Shown here: piece by piece, positions 24,801-35,442 of the stretch
How the letters are laid out: the number at the start of each line of letters is the position of its first letter
Numbering within the stretch: the stretch's first letter is position 1
NCBI GenBank assembly: GCA_944990035.1
Contig: CALYLX010000106.1
Span: forward strand, 310,001-374,000
DNA: 64,000 nucleotides
DNA from: Clitopilus passeckerianus
Lineage: Eukaryota > Basidiomycota > Agaricomycetes > Agaricales > Entolomataceae
Direction: 5' to 3'
Made by a program: the position numbers and the translations under genes
The notes under the pieces: model-generated
The model's database searches: none
What the model was told of the DNA's origin: nothing
Seen by the model: the letters and a program-made list of their open reading frames with translations, nothing else

Positions 24801-25531
24801 GTGAGGACTGACACGGTGGCCAACATGGTCAACACCGAGACAATGGGCGACTATGAAGTCGAAAGGAGGCTTCTCGGTACCCTTGAGGGTGTGAAGTAAG
24901 GGGAGGAGATGCGTTGTGACACCATTGTCGACTGTATGCAAGTCTTCAACGTTGAACGAATCGTAAGGGAACGTCAGATTCGCGACGAACGCGTCAGGGA
25001 ACACGGACATCCACGTATCGTCTCCCGTAAAAGCTGCCTGGCAACAATCAGCATGCAAAATATACGGGAAATTGGCAAAATAAAACATACCTTTTTTCCA
25101 GCAAGATTTACTTGCTTGATAATGGTGTCTTCTTCAATAGAAGACGCGCCGAAGTTGCTTCCGATATCCACAAAAGTCGGCAATGAGCCAGTGGTAATGG
25201 CCTTTATCCTTTGCAGCGTAGCAGTTGGTGGGTCTGCATAGGAGTTAAAGATGAAGCTCCTATCAGGATATTTTCTTGTCAATTCTCTGGGCGTATTGAG
25301 AACATTGTGGTGGTATGATGAAGGTGGCTCCGGCGGGTTCGGCGTAATAAAGTCAAACCGGAGAGCATCAATAATTAAAACCACAGCACGTTCATGAGTC
25401 GCTGGTAGTGGTTGTTGTGGCGCATCTGAGTGGTTCGATAGCGATAGCCTGGTCAACAGAAAGCCACGAGTGAAGAGGTAAATGCCCGCAAGGTGAATCA
25501 GGCTCTGCCACACGACGACCCAGAACAGCAT
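21879..25531 (-). CDS. GPI13: GPI ethanolamine phosphate transferase 3 (Gpi13/PIG-O)
   Basis: ER multi-pass enzyme that adds ethanolamine phosphate to the third mannose of the GPI precursor, the bridge to protein. Exons 25531-25091 and 25037-21879 give 1,199 residues. It has an N-terminal signal-anchor (MLFWVVVWQSLIHLAGIYL), then an alkaline-phosphatase-like luminal domain. Visible motifs are VLIIDALRFDF, PPTATLQRIKA (catalytic Thr), FTGDDTW, FIVAHCLGVDHVGH and VMGDHGMD (metal ligands). From about residue 480 a long C-terminal region contains a dozen or more membrane helices, as in PIG-O. The PPTATLQR context and the length distinguish it from PIG-N and PIG-G. It is an essential housekeeping gene in yeast. 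Confidence 0.96.
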
Positions 25532-25903
25532 TGCATTTGCCTTACGTAAGGCGTTGAATCCTCACATCCCGAGTTCGGCCTTCCGGCCCGTTCATCCTCT
25601 GGCTCTCTGCCACAAACCTCTGACGACAATGAGCCTTGTTTTGGGGAGCATTGGGCCTACAAGTGTGCAAGAAACATGTCTTTTGGATGGTAGAGACCAT
25701 TCATATGAATAGAGACCCCAGCTCAGTACCCCATCGTCCCCGCCGGGGAGCACAGACCGAACAATCTGCTTGGCTTGTAATTCGGGAGCACTGATTCTTC
25801 TCATTCTTCGGGTTCGAACTAGCTGTGGCTCCTCTTCCTTTACCACTACAAAGGCCAACGCCCTTCAAACACACCCTATTGCATCCCCTCAAGAAAGCCG
25901 GCT
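25532..25903. other. Divergent intergenic region
   Basis: Shared upstream region of the minus-strand Gpi13 gene and the plus-strand small secreted-protein gene. No clear elements identified. Confidence 0.5.
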
Positions 25904-26196
25904 ATGCATCTCAGTGTAACAATGGCTGCGCTTGCCTCCTGGCTTGCGTTCGGTGCATTGGCTCAGACCAGCGGTTACACACCAAAGGTACATGACCCCC
26001 ACTTACTACGTGTGGAACATGATCTGATCCTCGAACATCTTCTGTATAGCAACTCTGCTGCCCTCAAGCAGTCCCGCAAGATTACATCGAAAATGCGGAT
26101 CTTACAAGTTTGAAGGGCTCATCTCTGGACTCCGACAATAACTTGACTTGCTGGCGAGCCATTCCTCAGACCTACACGTCTTGCTCGTCAAGCTAA
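25904..26196 (+). CDS. Small secreted cysteine-containing protein
   Basis: Two exons (25904-25987 and 26050-26196) join in phase to 76 residues. MHLSVTMAALASWLAFGALA is a signal peptide. The mature peptide begins QTSGYTPKQLCCPQAV and holds four cysteines: a CC pair, one in LTCW and one near the C-terminus (TSCSSS). It could be a small effector-like or surface protein. It is too short for further assignment, and a continuation by additional splicing cannot be excluded. Confidence 0.6.
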
Positions 26197-26229
26197 AGAT
26201 ACTCCCTAGGTACGAAGGAGTCGGCTTCC

Positions 26230-26563
26230 ATGGACTCGAAGAACCATTCTGCAAATACGTACGCTCTTTAGTCACACTGCCTCGCTCATATTCAACTAAC
26301 GTTCGTTTTTCCATGCAGACTCCCATTCCCAGAAAGAGAATTGTCCACAGCAGCTATGTTACCATACCTGCTGGTCGGTCTCTTGGAGGAGGTGAACTAG
26401 GCTGTGACGGATATGCACCTGTGAAAGAGGCTGGCAAGGGACCTTGCACTTCTGTAACCTCTAGCAATTTCTTGATGCCGTCTTCGCTCTGACACAAGCC
26501 TTGTTGGTATCTCCAGAACGTCTGTTGCCCGCTGTCCTCAATAACTGGGACACAACTGCATGA
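26230..26563 (+). CDS. Possible small three-exon gene, unknown
   Basis: Three pieces (26230-26258, 26319-26391 and 26465-26563) join in phase through GT-AG introns of 60 and 73 bases to a 66-residue Leu/Ala-rich, helix-like product (LPFPERELSTAAMLPYLLV; LLVSPERLLPAVLNNWD). It may be a gene by itself, the tail of a larger one, or a decayed fragment. I recognise no family. Confidence 0.3.
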
Positions 26564-27132
26564 CTCTCAAATTCGCTACGGCCGATGGGGACGATATCAT
26601 TCGATGCTGGTGAGCTTGCTATGACGAGTTCTGAGTTCCAAAGAGCTAATTTTCAAGCAGGTATGACCCAGTTACGACGTGCGACTACGTATATTCCTGC
26701 TACTATGCTGCTTTTCCGAGCTAACCCAGCCGTTCTAGGATCTGGATGGGAGAATTCATAACAAGCCCTCTACTTCAGAAGCCTGTCCAGATCAGGTGCA
26801 AACGGGTTCAACGTGTATCATCAGGACCTGAGAAAGAATTGGAGAAATATTACATTATTTCACATGGGGGTCTCTCCGGGTCGGACCTGTGGCTGCTAAC
26901 AGCGGCACCTGGCGATGTCCATACGGACAATGTAGTATCACGAATAAGAGTGCTGTTGTTCAACTGTGGTTGTCTACGAGACTTTTGGGGGGGCTGCAAA
27001 TGGATTAAAGGGGATACTTGGCGCGCCTTTACCGGCCCTCAACAAATGAACTTGGACGCGTTGGTCATATTGCCCGTCATTTCTAAGGTACACTGATGCT
27101 ACAGTGATAGTATGGGGGCGGCAAATGGTGAT
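26564..27132. other. Unassigned region upstream of the MYND array
   Basis: Short open frames on the plus strand (for example 26746-27096) lack splice continuity and recognisable motifs. No gene is claimed. Confidence 0.4.
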
Positions 27133-28220
27133 TCAGTATTCCGTTCTGAAACACTCAATCTTGTGGCTACCTTCCATGCTCCAGTGCGTTCTTTGATGTT
27201 CGACACAGCACTGGCTTCATGTCAGTATCAGACAGGGAAGAAGTTCACCGAGAAGTTCTTACGTAGTGAGCAGTGCGGCACTTCGAACAGGTTCTCAATC
27301 TTTCTTTCTTTTTGCATAAACCACACTCTGGTCGCTTCTTCCTAGTCGCCAGCATGTCGGCGTTTATCTCCCTTTTTTCCGTTGAATCGTTGAGGGCTGC
27401 GTGAAGTAGAGCCACAGCGATACACCTAGATGAATTCGCAGAGGTGGGAACAAGTTTCTCTTGCTCCTCTTCCTTGATGTCCTCGATCAGAAGCGTTACG
27501 AGCAGGTCCATGAACTCCCAAGCCAAGTCCTGGCGTCGCCGTCGGAGGATGGCTGCATGCGTAAGTCTTCGAAATCCCGGTCACAGATCGTCTCAATACC
27601 CAGAAGTCTTGCTGCGAGCACTCCAGACAGAGCTTTCTTATTCCCGGCCGCAGGCGCGCGTGAACGCAGATAGACATAGGTATAAGGAGTGTCTATGAGT
27701 CTGAGGAGAGCCAGGCTGTACGCATTGACCAGTAGTAATTCGTCTCGAAAGCCATTGGGGTACTCGGTCAGTGCGGCAGGAATATTTATGAGCTTGTCGA
27801 TAATGGTGGGGAGGTGCTTGGCAGCTAGTTCACACACAAGTGCCCAACCGTCTTCCTGACGGTACACCATTAACATTCTACAGAACTGGAGGGTGGGTTA
27901 GCAGTTAGCGTCGTGCGTCAAATCAGTTTAATATGTTCCGCACCGTATCGCTGTAGCACACCGTTCTTTCCGCCTCGGATAGGTCATCGCCATCGACTCC
28001 TTCCGTAATCCCTAAAAGAATCTCAGGAATGATTCTGTAAAATTTTCTATAGCATATTACCCAGTATCTCTGCCAGAGTATCAGCCGATGGCTCTGGCAA
28101 GTCTACACTCGATCTCTCGGCGGTTTTCCTGATAGACTCGAGCTTTTGGCCGGTTAAGTGTTTAATTTCGCGATCGCGTCTGAAGTATAAGTCAACAGTA
28201 TGTTCCTTAAGCACGTCCAT
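27133..28220 (-). pseudogene. MYND-finger protein, copy A (frameshifted)
   Basis: Exons 28220-28061, 28011-27944, 27885-27263 and 27210-27133. Relative to copy B, one base is missing near 27515-27535, between GDART and WEFMDLL, so the frame changes. About 54 bases are also missing after EEEQEKL. The finger is otherwise good: CGLC, CSKC, HY|CC, VEHQRTHW and a final HKIEC, although the sixth ligand is His where MYND fingers have Cys. The first-exon ATG is intact (MDVLKEHTVDLYF). Most likely a recent pseudogene. A live variant would need an unusual splice around the frameshift. Confidence 0.65.
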
Positions 28221-28698
28221 ACAGCGGAGCCGGTTCAATCCAAGTGCGAGAACGACAATGGCGGTGTAGAGTAGAGAATTGAAGCGGCCTCGGATTGAGC
28301 TAATAATCGGAGTCCGGATGCTTCGATGTCTTTGACGTGAAGTTAACGAGGCAACGACAAGGCGTTGAAGAAAGAAGCACTCGTGTCTCCTCAGCAGGAC
28401 GATACTAATGCTTAGATATTTGCCCCTCGATTCCATGCAAGAGGTAGACTGGGTTGCAATGGGTTTTCCCTTCGAAAGAGGCTGCACCATTGTCACTAGG
28501 AGGGATACTTGATGCGGCCCGGTAGGGCCGCAACGAATTTCGGCAGGAAATTGACGTTGAACGCGTCACAAATAAGTCAGTTTCGTGTGGTGATTGTACT
28601 ATCTAAGGTATACTGATTGTATGGAGGACGTGATTGAAGGAACTTCATGCAAGGAACCGCGCTGGTTGATAGGTATGTAATATGCGGCAAATTATAAT

Positions 28699-29819
28699 TC
28701 AATACTCGGTCGTAAAGTATACCCTCTTGTGGCTACCTTCCATGTTCCAATGCATTTTTTGATGTTCGATGCAGCACTTTTTTACCGTCAGAAGCGGGAG
28801 GCAACGAGGAATACGAGAAGTTCTCACATAGTGAGCAATGCGACATCTCGAGCAAGCTCTCAAACTCGTGTCCTTCTTCTGGCATAAACCACACCGTGCT
28901 CGCTTCTTCCTTGCCGCTAACATGTCGGCGGCTATCCCCCTTCTTTTCAGCGAATCCTCGAGGACTACCTTGAGTAGGCCTGCAGCCAAACCTAAGGGGA
29001 GGAGCTTGTAGCGATGTGCCCATTTCTGAAGCCAGACGTCTAGACGAGTTCGTATAATTGAGGAAATGTGTTTCTCTTGCTCCTCGTCCTTGGAGGCCAG
29101 AACAAGAATAGCTATGAGTAGATTCATGAACTTCCAGGCCCTGTCCTTGCTTTCCCCAGAAGATAGCCGTGTGATCAACCCCTCGATTGCTTGGTCCCAG
29201 ATCGGTGCAACAGTCAACAGCCTTTCCGCTAACACTCCAGGCAAAACCTTCCTATTCGCAACCGCAGGCGCACGCGAACGCAGATAAGTGTAGATGTAAG
29301 GATCGTCCATGAGTCTAATCAGAAAAAGGCTGTATGCGTTGACCAGTAGCAGCTCGTCTCGAAAGTCGTGAGAGGACTTGGTTAGTGCCGCAGGAATATT
29401 TATGAATCTGTCGACGATGGCAGGGAGGTGTTTGGCAGCAAGTTCAGACATGAGTGCCCAGCTGTCTTCTTTGCGGTACGTCATTAACATGTTAGAGAAC
29501 TGGAGGGTGGGTTCCCGATTAACGTCGTGTGCCAAATCTGTTTGTCTTCCGCACCGTGTTGATGTAACACGCCATTCTATAGGGCATTGCAATCGTCTCC
29601 TTCCGTAATCCCTAAAACAGAATCAGTAGGGCTAAGAAATGTTCTCTACAGAATATTACCCAGTATCTTCACCAGAGCATCAGCTGGTGGCTCTGGGAAG
29701 TCTATCTTCCATGTCCCGGCAATTTTCCTGACAAAGTCCTGCACTGGGCCACTCCCGTTTCGAATTTCGCGATCCCGTTTGAAGTATAAACTGAGAAAAG
29801 CTTTCCCGAGTATTCCTAC
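28699..29819 (-). pseudogene. MYND-finger protein, copy B (start lost, nonsense in exon 2)
   Basis: Matches copy A exon by exon: 29819-29660, 29611-29555, 29499-28828 and 28776-28699. The codon aligned with copy A's start is GTA (29817-29819). Exon 2 lacks 11 bases and runs into TAG. The long third exon is intact and encodes ITRLSSGESKDRAWKF and the finger CGLCQKKDTSLRACSRCR. The final exon has CIEHQKMHW but no terminal Cys (EGSHKRVYF). An ATG within exon 3 (MLMTYRKEDSW) could start a truncated protein of about 225 residues. It is called a pseudogene because two upstream lesions coincide. Confidence 0.6.
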
Positions 29820-30211
29820 ACAGTGGAGTGGTGTTGTCCAAGTGGGCGGCCGATAGGTGAGGTGACAGGCAAAAAATCGAAGCTGCCCCGTATTTGGGTT
29901 CATGATCGGAGTTCGGATGATCTGGCGCCCAGGCATTGCTCAGACGCCGAAGAAGCATCCGCATCTCTAGAGTATTCAGCGACTTACACGGATGTAATAT
30001 GCAGGCCCTCGAAACGAGGTCCGCGCCTTACCGAACATGGACGAGTCAAAGTGTGGAGTGGATTTAATCACGATTCCACCCACACCTCACGGCCATGCAA
30101 AGACGAGGGTACTTCCATTCATAGGTAATATATGCGCGTAGGAATGATGGAGAAGAGGATGAAATGATAATAGGCCTCTAAGAGGTAGATAATGTGTCCG
30201 AATAGAATCTG

Positions 30212-31431
30212 CTAGTAGATAGTCTCAATACAGCGATATCGGTGTCCGAGTCCTCCGTCGAGAAGTGTTTCATTGGAGGGACCATTCCAGTGTAGTCTTT
30301 GATGATCGGGGCAGCACTGTTTTATGGATGGGCCGTAAGATGGGGGACTGACTGTGTAGACAGATAGACCGGACTGTGTGACATCTATGCACGGGGCCAT
30401 ATAAGTATCAGATAGGAGGCAAGCAAGTGGAGCTTTTGCTGACCTGGAACAGACCTTCAAATCTTCCTTCTTTTCGCGACCCTGCATAGCACAAGTGCTT
30501 CATGTCATGGCCCTTCTAGCGCTCAACACCTTTGAGTGAAATTTCGAGTCCTTCTGGAAAAATATGCAGAGAAGTGCCACCGCCCCTCTTCCAAGGAGCT
30601 CATACTCAGTCTTGATATATCTGGATCCCCACCTCCGAAGCCAAGGCGTGAGGCCAATCTTGACGAATGAAGGTAAAATCTTCTCCTGATCGTGAACCTT
30701 GAGAGCCGCGATCAGGGAGCTTGTAAGAACAGTGAGGTATTCCAAGATTATAGCTTTGTAGTCAGAGGCATAGAGATAGCCTGTTGGTGGATTATCCAAG
30801 TAGCGATCCCAGGTAGGTGCAAGCACGAACAACCTCAAACCAACCGCTTTTGGCAGCCTCTAGTTGTTTACGGCGTCGAACTTCTGCGAGCGCAAGTACT
30901 TGAAGTAATAGGGAGATTCCTGAGATAGACAGAGTGCACTGTCATATGCGTTATTTAAGAGAAGCTCAGCCTGTTGCACGTCTGTTGATGGTCCGACATG
31001 AGACGCCATATCAAGAAACTTGTCGACGACGGCGGATATATACTTGGCGGCAAATTCACAGGTAATAGTCTTTTCCTCTTCGCGAGTGCGGCGTGATTTC
31101 ATTACGCAGACCTACATCTTGGGTTAGGCCATAGGCGCCGACTGTGGAACTTTACGCACCAGCCGGTTGAAGTTCAATGTTCTGCCCACCTCATCCTCAG
31201 GTGCCGGGGAAGAGTTAAGTTCCGAAGTGATACCTGAAGCGGCGATTATTGATATTTTTTGGGTAAAGTACTTCCTCCTTCACCTAATGCTCTCGCTAAG
31301 TTGTCGGCATTGGGTTCTGGCAGGTCGAGGGTGGCCCATCTCGTAACATCTTCTTGAACGTCCTTGAGCGGTCTACCCTTTGTAACTTCTTGTTCAAAAT
31401 AACTGGAGATAAACGCGTTAACGGTCGCCAT
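30212..31431 (-). pseudogene. MYND-finger protein, copy C (two nonsense codons)
   Basis: Exon 1 from 31431 (MATVNAFISSYFEQEV) and exon 2 (ITSELNSSPAPEDEVG) are intact. Exon 3 (MKSRRTREEEKTITCEF) reaches DAVNN, then TAG at 30860-30862 where copy D reads NNGKIPKAM. The same frame continues LRLFVLAPTWDRYL. A second stop, TGA, lies at 30500-30502, just before the finger. The finger itself has lost residues: the small exon present in copy D is 7 bases shorter here, removing the CCTARY ligand block. The last exon (CCPDHQRLHW) persists. Confidence 0.75.
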
Positions 31432-31847
31432 CCTCTTAATGGCGGGACTTAGGTTTCGTAGTTGAAGGATATAAAGTCGCAGATTCCTTACGGTGATCGT
31501 TTGGTGCTTACCGTGCCTGCCCTAAACTGGGATCATGATCGGATTCGGATGCTTGGCACGGCCGGGACTTCTGGAGAAACGAGTTCTACCGATTTTTTGG
31601 CTCTGCCTCAGCACAACTTTCGACATACAAAGGGTGCCGAATTCAAAGTAGCAATTGCTACATTTTCAACTTCTCGCGTCCAGGCTCAAGATAGAGTATG
31701 TGCTTGTATTCGTAGTTTAATGTACATGCGCCTCGGAACGAGGGCGAAGATGATGCAACAAAGATGGGCCTAGTATACTGGATAAATATTCGCACAAAAT
31801 GCGACCTCTAGTAGGTAGTCTTGAAACAGAGATGTCGGTGTCCAATG

Positions 31848-33033
31848 TTATTCATCATAACAAGCTTTCCAATGTGCTTTTTGATGATCGGCGCAGCACT
31901 GTATCATACGTGAGTCGTCAGGTCGAACGCCGACTGAGTAGAGATGCGGGCGACTTACATATCGAGCCGTACAACATCTGTTACAAAGTTGACAATATAT
32001 GCGTTAGAGAAAGAGAACCAGGTAAGAGACCTTTCGCTGACCTCGAACATATTTTCAGGCCTTCTTTCCTCTCACAACCACGCAAAATGCAAGGGTCCCA
32101 CGATACATTCTTTCTACAAGTCAACGTCAACGCCTGAAATTCAGGGCCCGTCTCAAAGAACATGCATCTAAGCGTCACCGCGATGTTCGCAAACCCTTTG
32201 TCCTTGGTGTTCAAGTATCGGCGTCCCCATTTCAGAAGCCAAGGTTCGAGACCAATCTTGATATGTGTAGGCAGAATCTTTTCCTGGTTTTGATCCTTGC
32301 TAGCAGCAACAAGAGCGGTTGTGATGATATAGAGGATCGCACATGTTAAACCTTTTAGTCAAAGACATAGATATCACCTTGGAGCGGCTTCTCGAGGTAA
32401 CGATCCCAGGTAGGTGCGAGCACGAGCAGCCTAGAAGCCATCGCCTTAGGAATCTTCCCGTTGTTTACGGCAGCAGGTTTCCGTGATTTCAAGTAATTGA
32501 AGAAATAACGAGACGACGAGCATTGAGAAAGAGCAGCCCCATATGCGTTATTTAGAAGAAGTTCCTGTTCAACTTCCTTCGAGTACTGGCCAACAAAAGG
32601 TGGATTAAGAAACTTATCAACGATAGCTGGCAGGTATCTGGCTGTGAGATCAGAAATAATAGCATCTTGCTGTTCTTTAGTGCAGAAGGCGTTCATAATG
32701 CCGATCTATATCTTAAGTAAGGTTTTAGTAGTCATTCGGATTGAAACTATACGTACCAATCCCCTGAAAGTAATCGTTCTAGACCATTCATACTCAGGTT
32801 CATATTCCACAAGGGGAGGTTCGACAGAGAGACCTGCTTGAGAGTTAGGGCACCCATTGTCAGAGCAGAATAATTGAGATTTTATCTAGCTTTGCGGCAA
32901 AGTCGTCGGCACTTGGTTCTCTCAAGTCAACCTTAACCATTTTTGCGGCATTTTTAATGGCGTCCTTGAGTGATCTACCCCTTTTGACTTCTAGATCAAG
33001 GGAGAAACAAATTGCGGAACGAGCGGGGTTCAT
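31848..33033 (-). pseudogene. MYND-finger protein, copy D (donor lost, one-base deletion)
   Basis: Starts at 33033 (MNPARSAICFSLDLEV). The donor after exon 1 reads AT where copies A-C have GT, and read-through meets a stop. Exon 3 (MNAFCTKEQQDAIISDL, LAPTWDRYLEKPL) lacks one base near 32355, ending the frame at VFD; the next frame continues LYIITTALVAAS and KILPTHIKIGLEPWLL. The finger joins as ICSR|CCTARY|CCADHQKAHWKAC through a 19-base exon at 31959-31977, with His at the sixth ligand position. It is the best-preserved finger in the array but not translatable as a whole. Confidence 0.65.
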
Positions 33034-34565
33034 TATATTCGAGGTTCTGTTGGTGGGATTGAGGGCTTCTCAGTAGAGAACGAGAACATACAGAGCTCGT
33101 CATGAAGCCTGCTACCGTAGTAGGCACCTGCCCTAAACCAGGCTCGTGATCGGAATCGGGCTCGGAGAACATTAGGTTGGTCACAGACCCAGAAGCCCCT
33201 CGAACGGGTCTGGTCGCCCCAGGATGCTCGTTATGTACACCAACAGCCTCTGGCAGCTTTTGGGGTTGTCAGACTAGTCAAAGATTGAAAGCAGCTGGCG
33301 CTCCCGGCAATAATCAATGACACCAATTTGACAACCTCTCCACATTTTGAGCACTGACAGGCACAGGCTTCGCCTTCTGTTCTCAAGCCTTCAACCGGCT
33401 TCTAGCCTTGTCGGTGAGAGCTACCTTCCAGTGGTTTTCTCATGAACACTGGATCCTGCGTCGCGGAAACATCAGCTCGGTGGCATACATGACTGGTTCT
33501 TTGACTAACCCTTGTCCCTTGGAACGTGCTGGAGTCATTTCAGCAAACGGCATCGCCATCCAATACCACCTGGAGGAAGGTGCCCAGTGTCTAAAACTCG
33601 ATGCCCCGAGTGTTAGCCTTTTGTGCGTCCAGCCCGTTTTTTTGACTCGACTATCCACGTTCCTGGAGTTCTGCGTGTCCGAATTGCCTGGGAATCCGAG
33701 TTTGTGGTCCTGTGCGGCTTTTGAAGTTCCGCCTCGCCTTATCTAGAACCGTGCCAACTCAGCAGCCTGAAATGTCTCTATCTTGTATCACATGTACGAG
33801 GCCCTCGTCATATGTAAAAGCGCAGCGACGTTCCAAAGCGATCATTGCACCATTGGGCTCTCCATAGCACTGATGGCAGGTATACGGAGCTCTGGTAAGG
33901 TAGAAGGGATACTGTACTCTGTGGCGTGGTCAGCAGCTTCCTCGCCTCAGATTCTCTCCCTTTGGACGAATCTCATAGGCTTCCAGGTCAAGTGTATTGA
34001 ATACACGCTCTGTCAACGTTCTGTACGGAGAGAATAGGTAGACTATGATGGCATTGTTAATATCGCGACAACGAGCGGTCAACTGTGTGGGTTACATACC
34101 TTGTATGGTGTTGGATACTATTACCGGTTGTCTTTCTATCTATGAATAGAAAGAACGTTGTGGTGTAACTTGATGAGATGAAATGATGCCTATCCATACT
34201 GATGGTTGGTTTTTGAACTGAGTACCCATAGGAGTGACAAAAAAAGCGATTCAGCTCTTCGCGGGCCTGCGATTTCCCCTTCGTTTTCTCCTTGAATTCT
34301 TCCTTTTGCCCTAGACCCGCCTCAGGCGCTGTCACCACTGACACCAGGCAATGACCGGTAATTCGGGCCAAGGATCAGGCTGTCAGGCTGATGACTAAGC
34401 ACATCCAGCACAGCAATTCGATCGCACATGCATTCACAACCGTTGCTGTGCATGCACAGGTGGGTGGTGTAGTCATTGGCTAACAGTGGTGCTGGCTCAG
34501 TTATATAAACTTGACTTACTGCGGTCATCGCTTCTTAACCTCAACTCTACAAAATAAGCCATACC
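33034..34565. other. Intergenic region
   Basis: About 1.5 kb without a confident gene. A minus-strand open stretch at 33440-33658 looks protein-like in part (WMAMPFAEMTPARSKG), but I could not extend it by splicing. The right end is the promoter of the short gene at 34566. Confidence 0.4.
34502..34510 (+). promoter_or_regulatory. TATA box
   Basis: TATATAAAC lies about 56-64 bases upstream of the ATG at 34566, a good match in sequence and distance. Confidence 0.55.
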
Positions 34566-34953
34566 ATGCATCATGAAGGCCCTATAAGTCTGCAACGCAG
34601 TTCCACACCACTACCCAACTCTCTCGAAACTTCGACCGGGCTCACCACAGGCAGAGTTGACGAGTCAAAGAAAGGACAGGCAAGTATTAGCTATTCAGTG
34701 GCGCTTTTCTGCAATTGACTCATTTTGAACCTTGTAGATGGACCACAGACCGATGTTGAACATCACAACACATCCTCTCGTCGACCATTCTGCTCCTTCG
34801 ACCGCGTCGTCGCCATGTTGCGACAGTCAATTGTCCAGTGACGACGAGGAAGACCTGCAAATGCCGCAGTTTCCCTACAAAGTTCGCACAAGAAAACTCG
34901 TACTTGTCCCCCAGGCGACAAAGAAACGATCGCCGGGTAACATCAGCCCTTAA
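34566..34953 (+). CDS. Short hypothetical protein with a GC-AG intron
   Basis: Exon 34566-34679 and exon 34738-34953 join in phase to 109 residues. The 58-base intron begins GCAAGT, the usual sequence of GC-AG introns, and ends TTGTAG. The ATG sits in ACCATG and follows a TATA box. The product is hydrophilic: Ser/Thr-rich at the N-terminus, an acidic SSDDEEDL patch and a basic C-terminus with KVRTRKLVLVPQATKKR. There is no signal peptide or membrane segment. The acidic patch followed by a basic end would suit a small nuclear or nucleic-acid-associated protein, but that is a guess. Confidence 0.55.
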
Positions 34954-35442
34954 TTTCATGCCCCCCTTGCTGTATTTGTACCTAGGTCGAAAGGTGAGAT
35001 AACTTCTCTATGACTGCTTGACCTATGCTTATGATTTGCCACTATGAATCAGCCTGCCTGTATCATACTTCACCATCTAGTAGATCGGCTCTGAACCGGA
35101 TTTTGACCATGTAACCTGTTACGACCTTGTACGAACAACCATGACTTTATTCTTATTTATTTTGGATTTTCTCTCATATTGTACCCATGTTGCATAGCCA
35201 GTGATTTAGTTTGATCAGATCCCGAAACAAGACTGCTTTGGTCAATTACAGAACCCTACTTGAAATGAGCTGTCTGTGTCTCCGGCACTTCGTATGCTAT
35301 ATCAGCAGGATTACGACTTTGCCTTCTATTGGGTATTAAGATCGTCCCAGTGTATGATTTGTCCAAGATATTACCCCCAATAACCCTCAAGAACAAGGCC
35401 CATGCTAATAGGGCCGCCAGCCGTCAAGTTCCCATGTCACCA
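34954..35442. other. Intergenic region between convergent genes
   Basis: Lies between the short gene and the stop of the thioesterase gene. AT-rich; nothing further seen. Confidence 0.5.

Larger units (their letters stand above)
27133..33033 (-). repeat. Tandem array of four MYND-finger paralogues
   Basis: Four minus-strand copies (A-D, at 27133, 28699, 30212 and 31848) repeat every 1.2-1.6 kb. Each has a short first exon ending near (D/L)(L/F)PEP.ADxLA, a short second exon, a long helical exon with an AAK(H/Y).PAIVDK(F/L) block and a YLRSR(A/K) block, and a C-terminal MYND-like finger. A and B form one pair. C and D form another, distinguished by LLNNAY, LAPTWDRYL and an extra intron in the finger. 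Confidence 0.85.

Noticed and set aside
26746..27096. Plus-strand open frame with a KYYIISHGGLSG-like segment
   Set aside because: No splice partners, no signal peptide or recognised domain, and stops flank it closely.
33440..33658. Minus-strand frame suspected to be a transposon fragment
   Set aside because: No terminal repeats, no transposase or polymerase motif, and no second copy in the window.
34140..34165. Small inverted repeat CTTTCTA...TAGAAAG
   Set aside because: A 7-bp stem is within chance expectation for AT-rich intergenic DNA.
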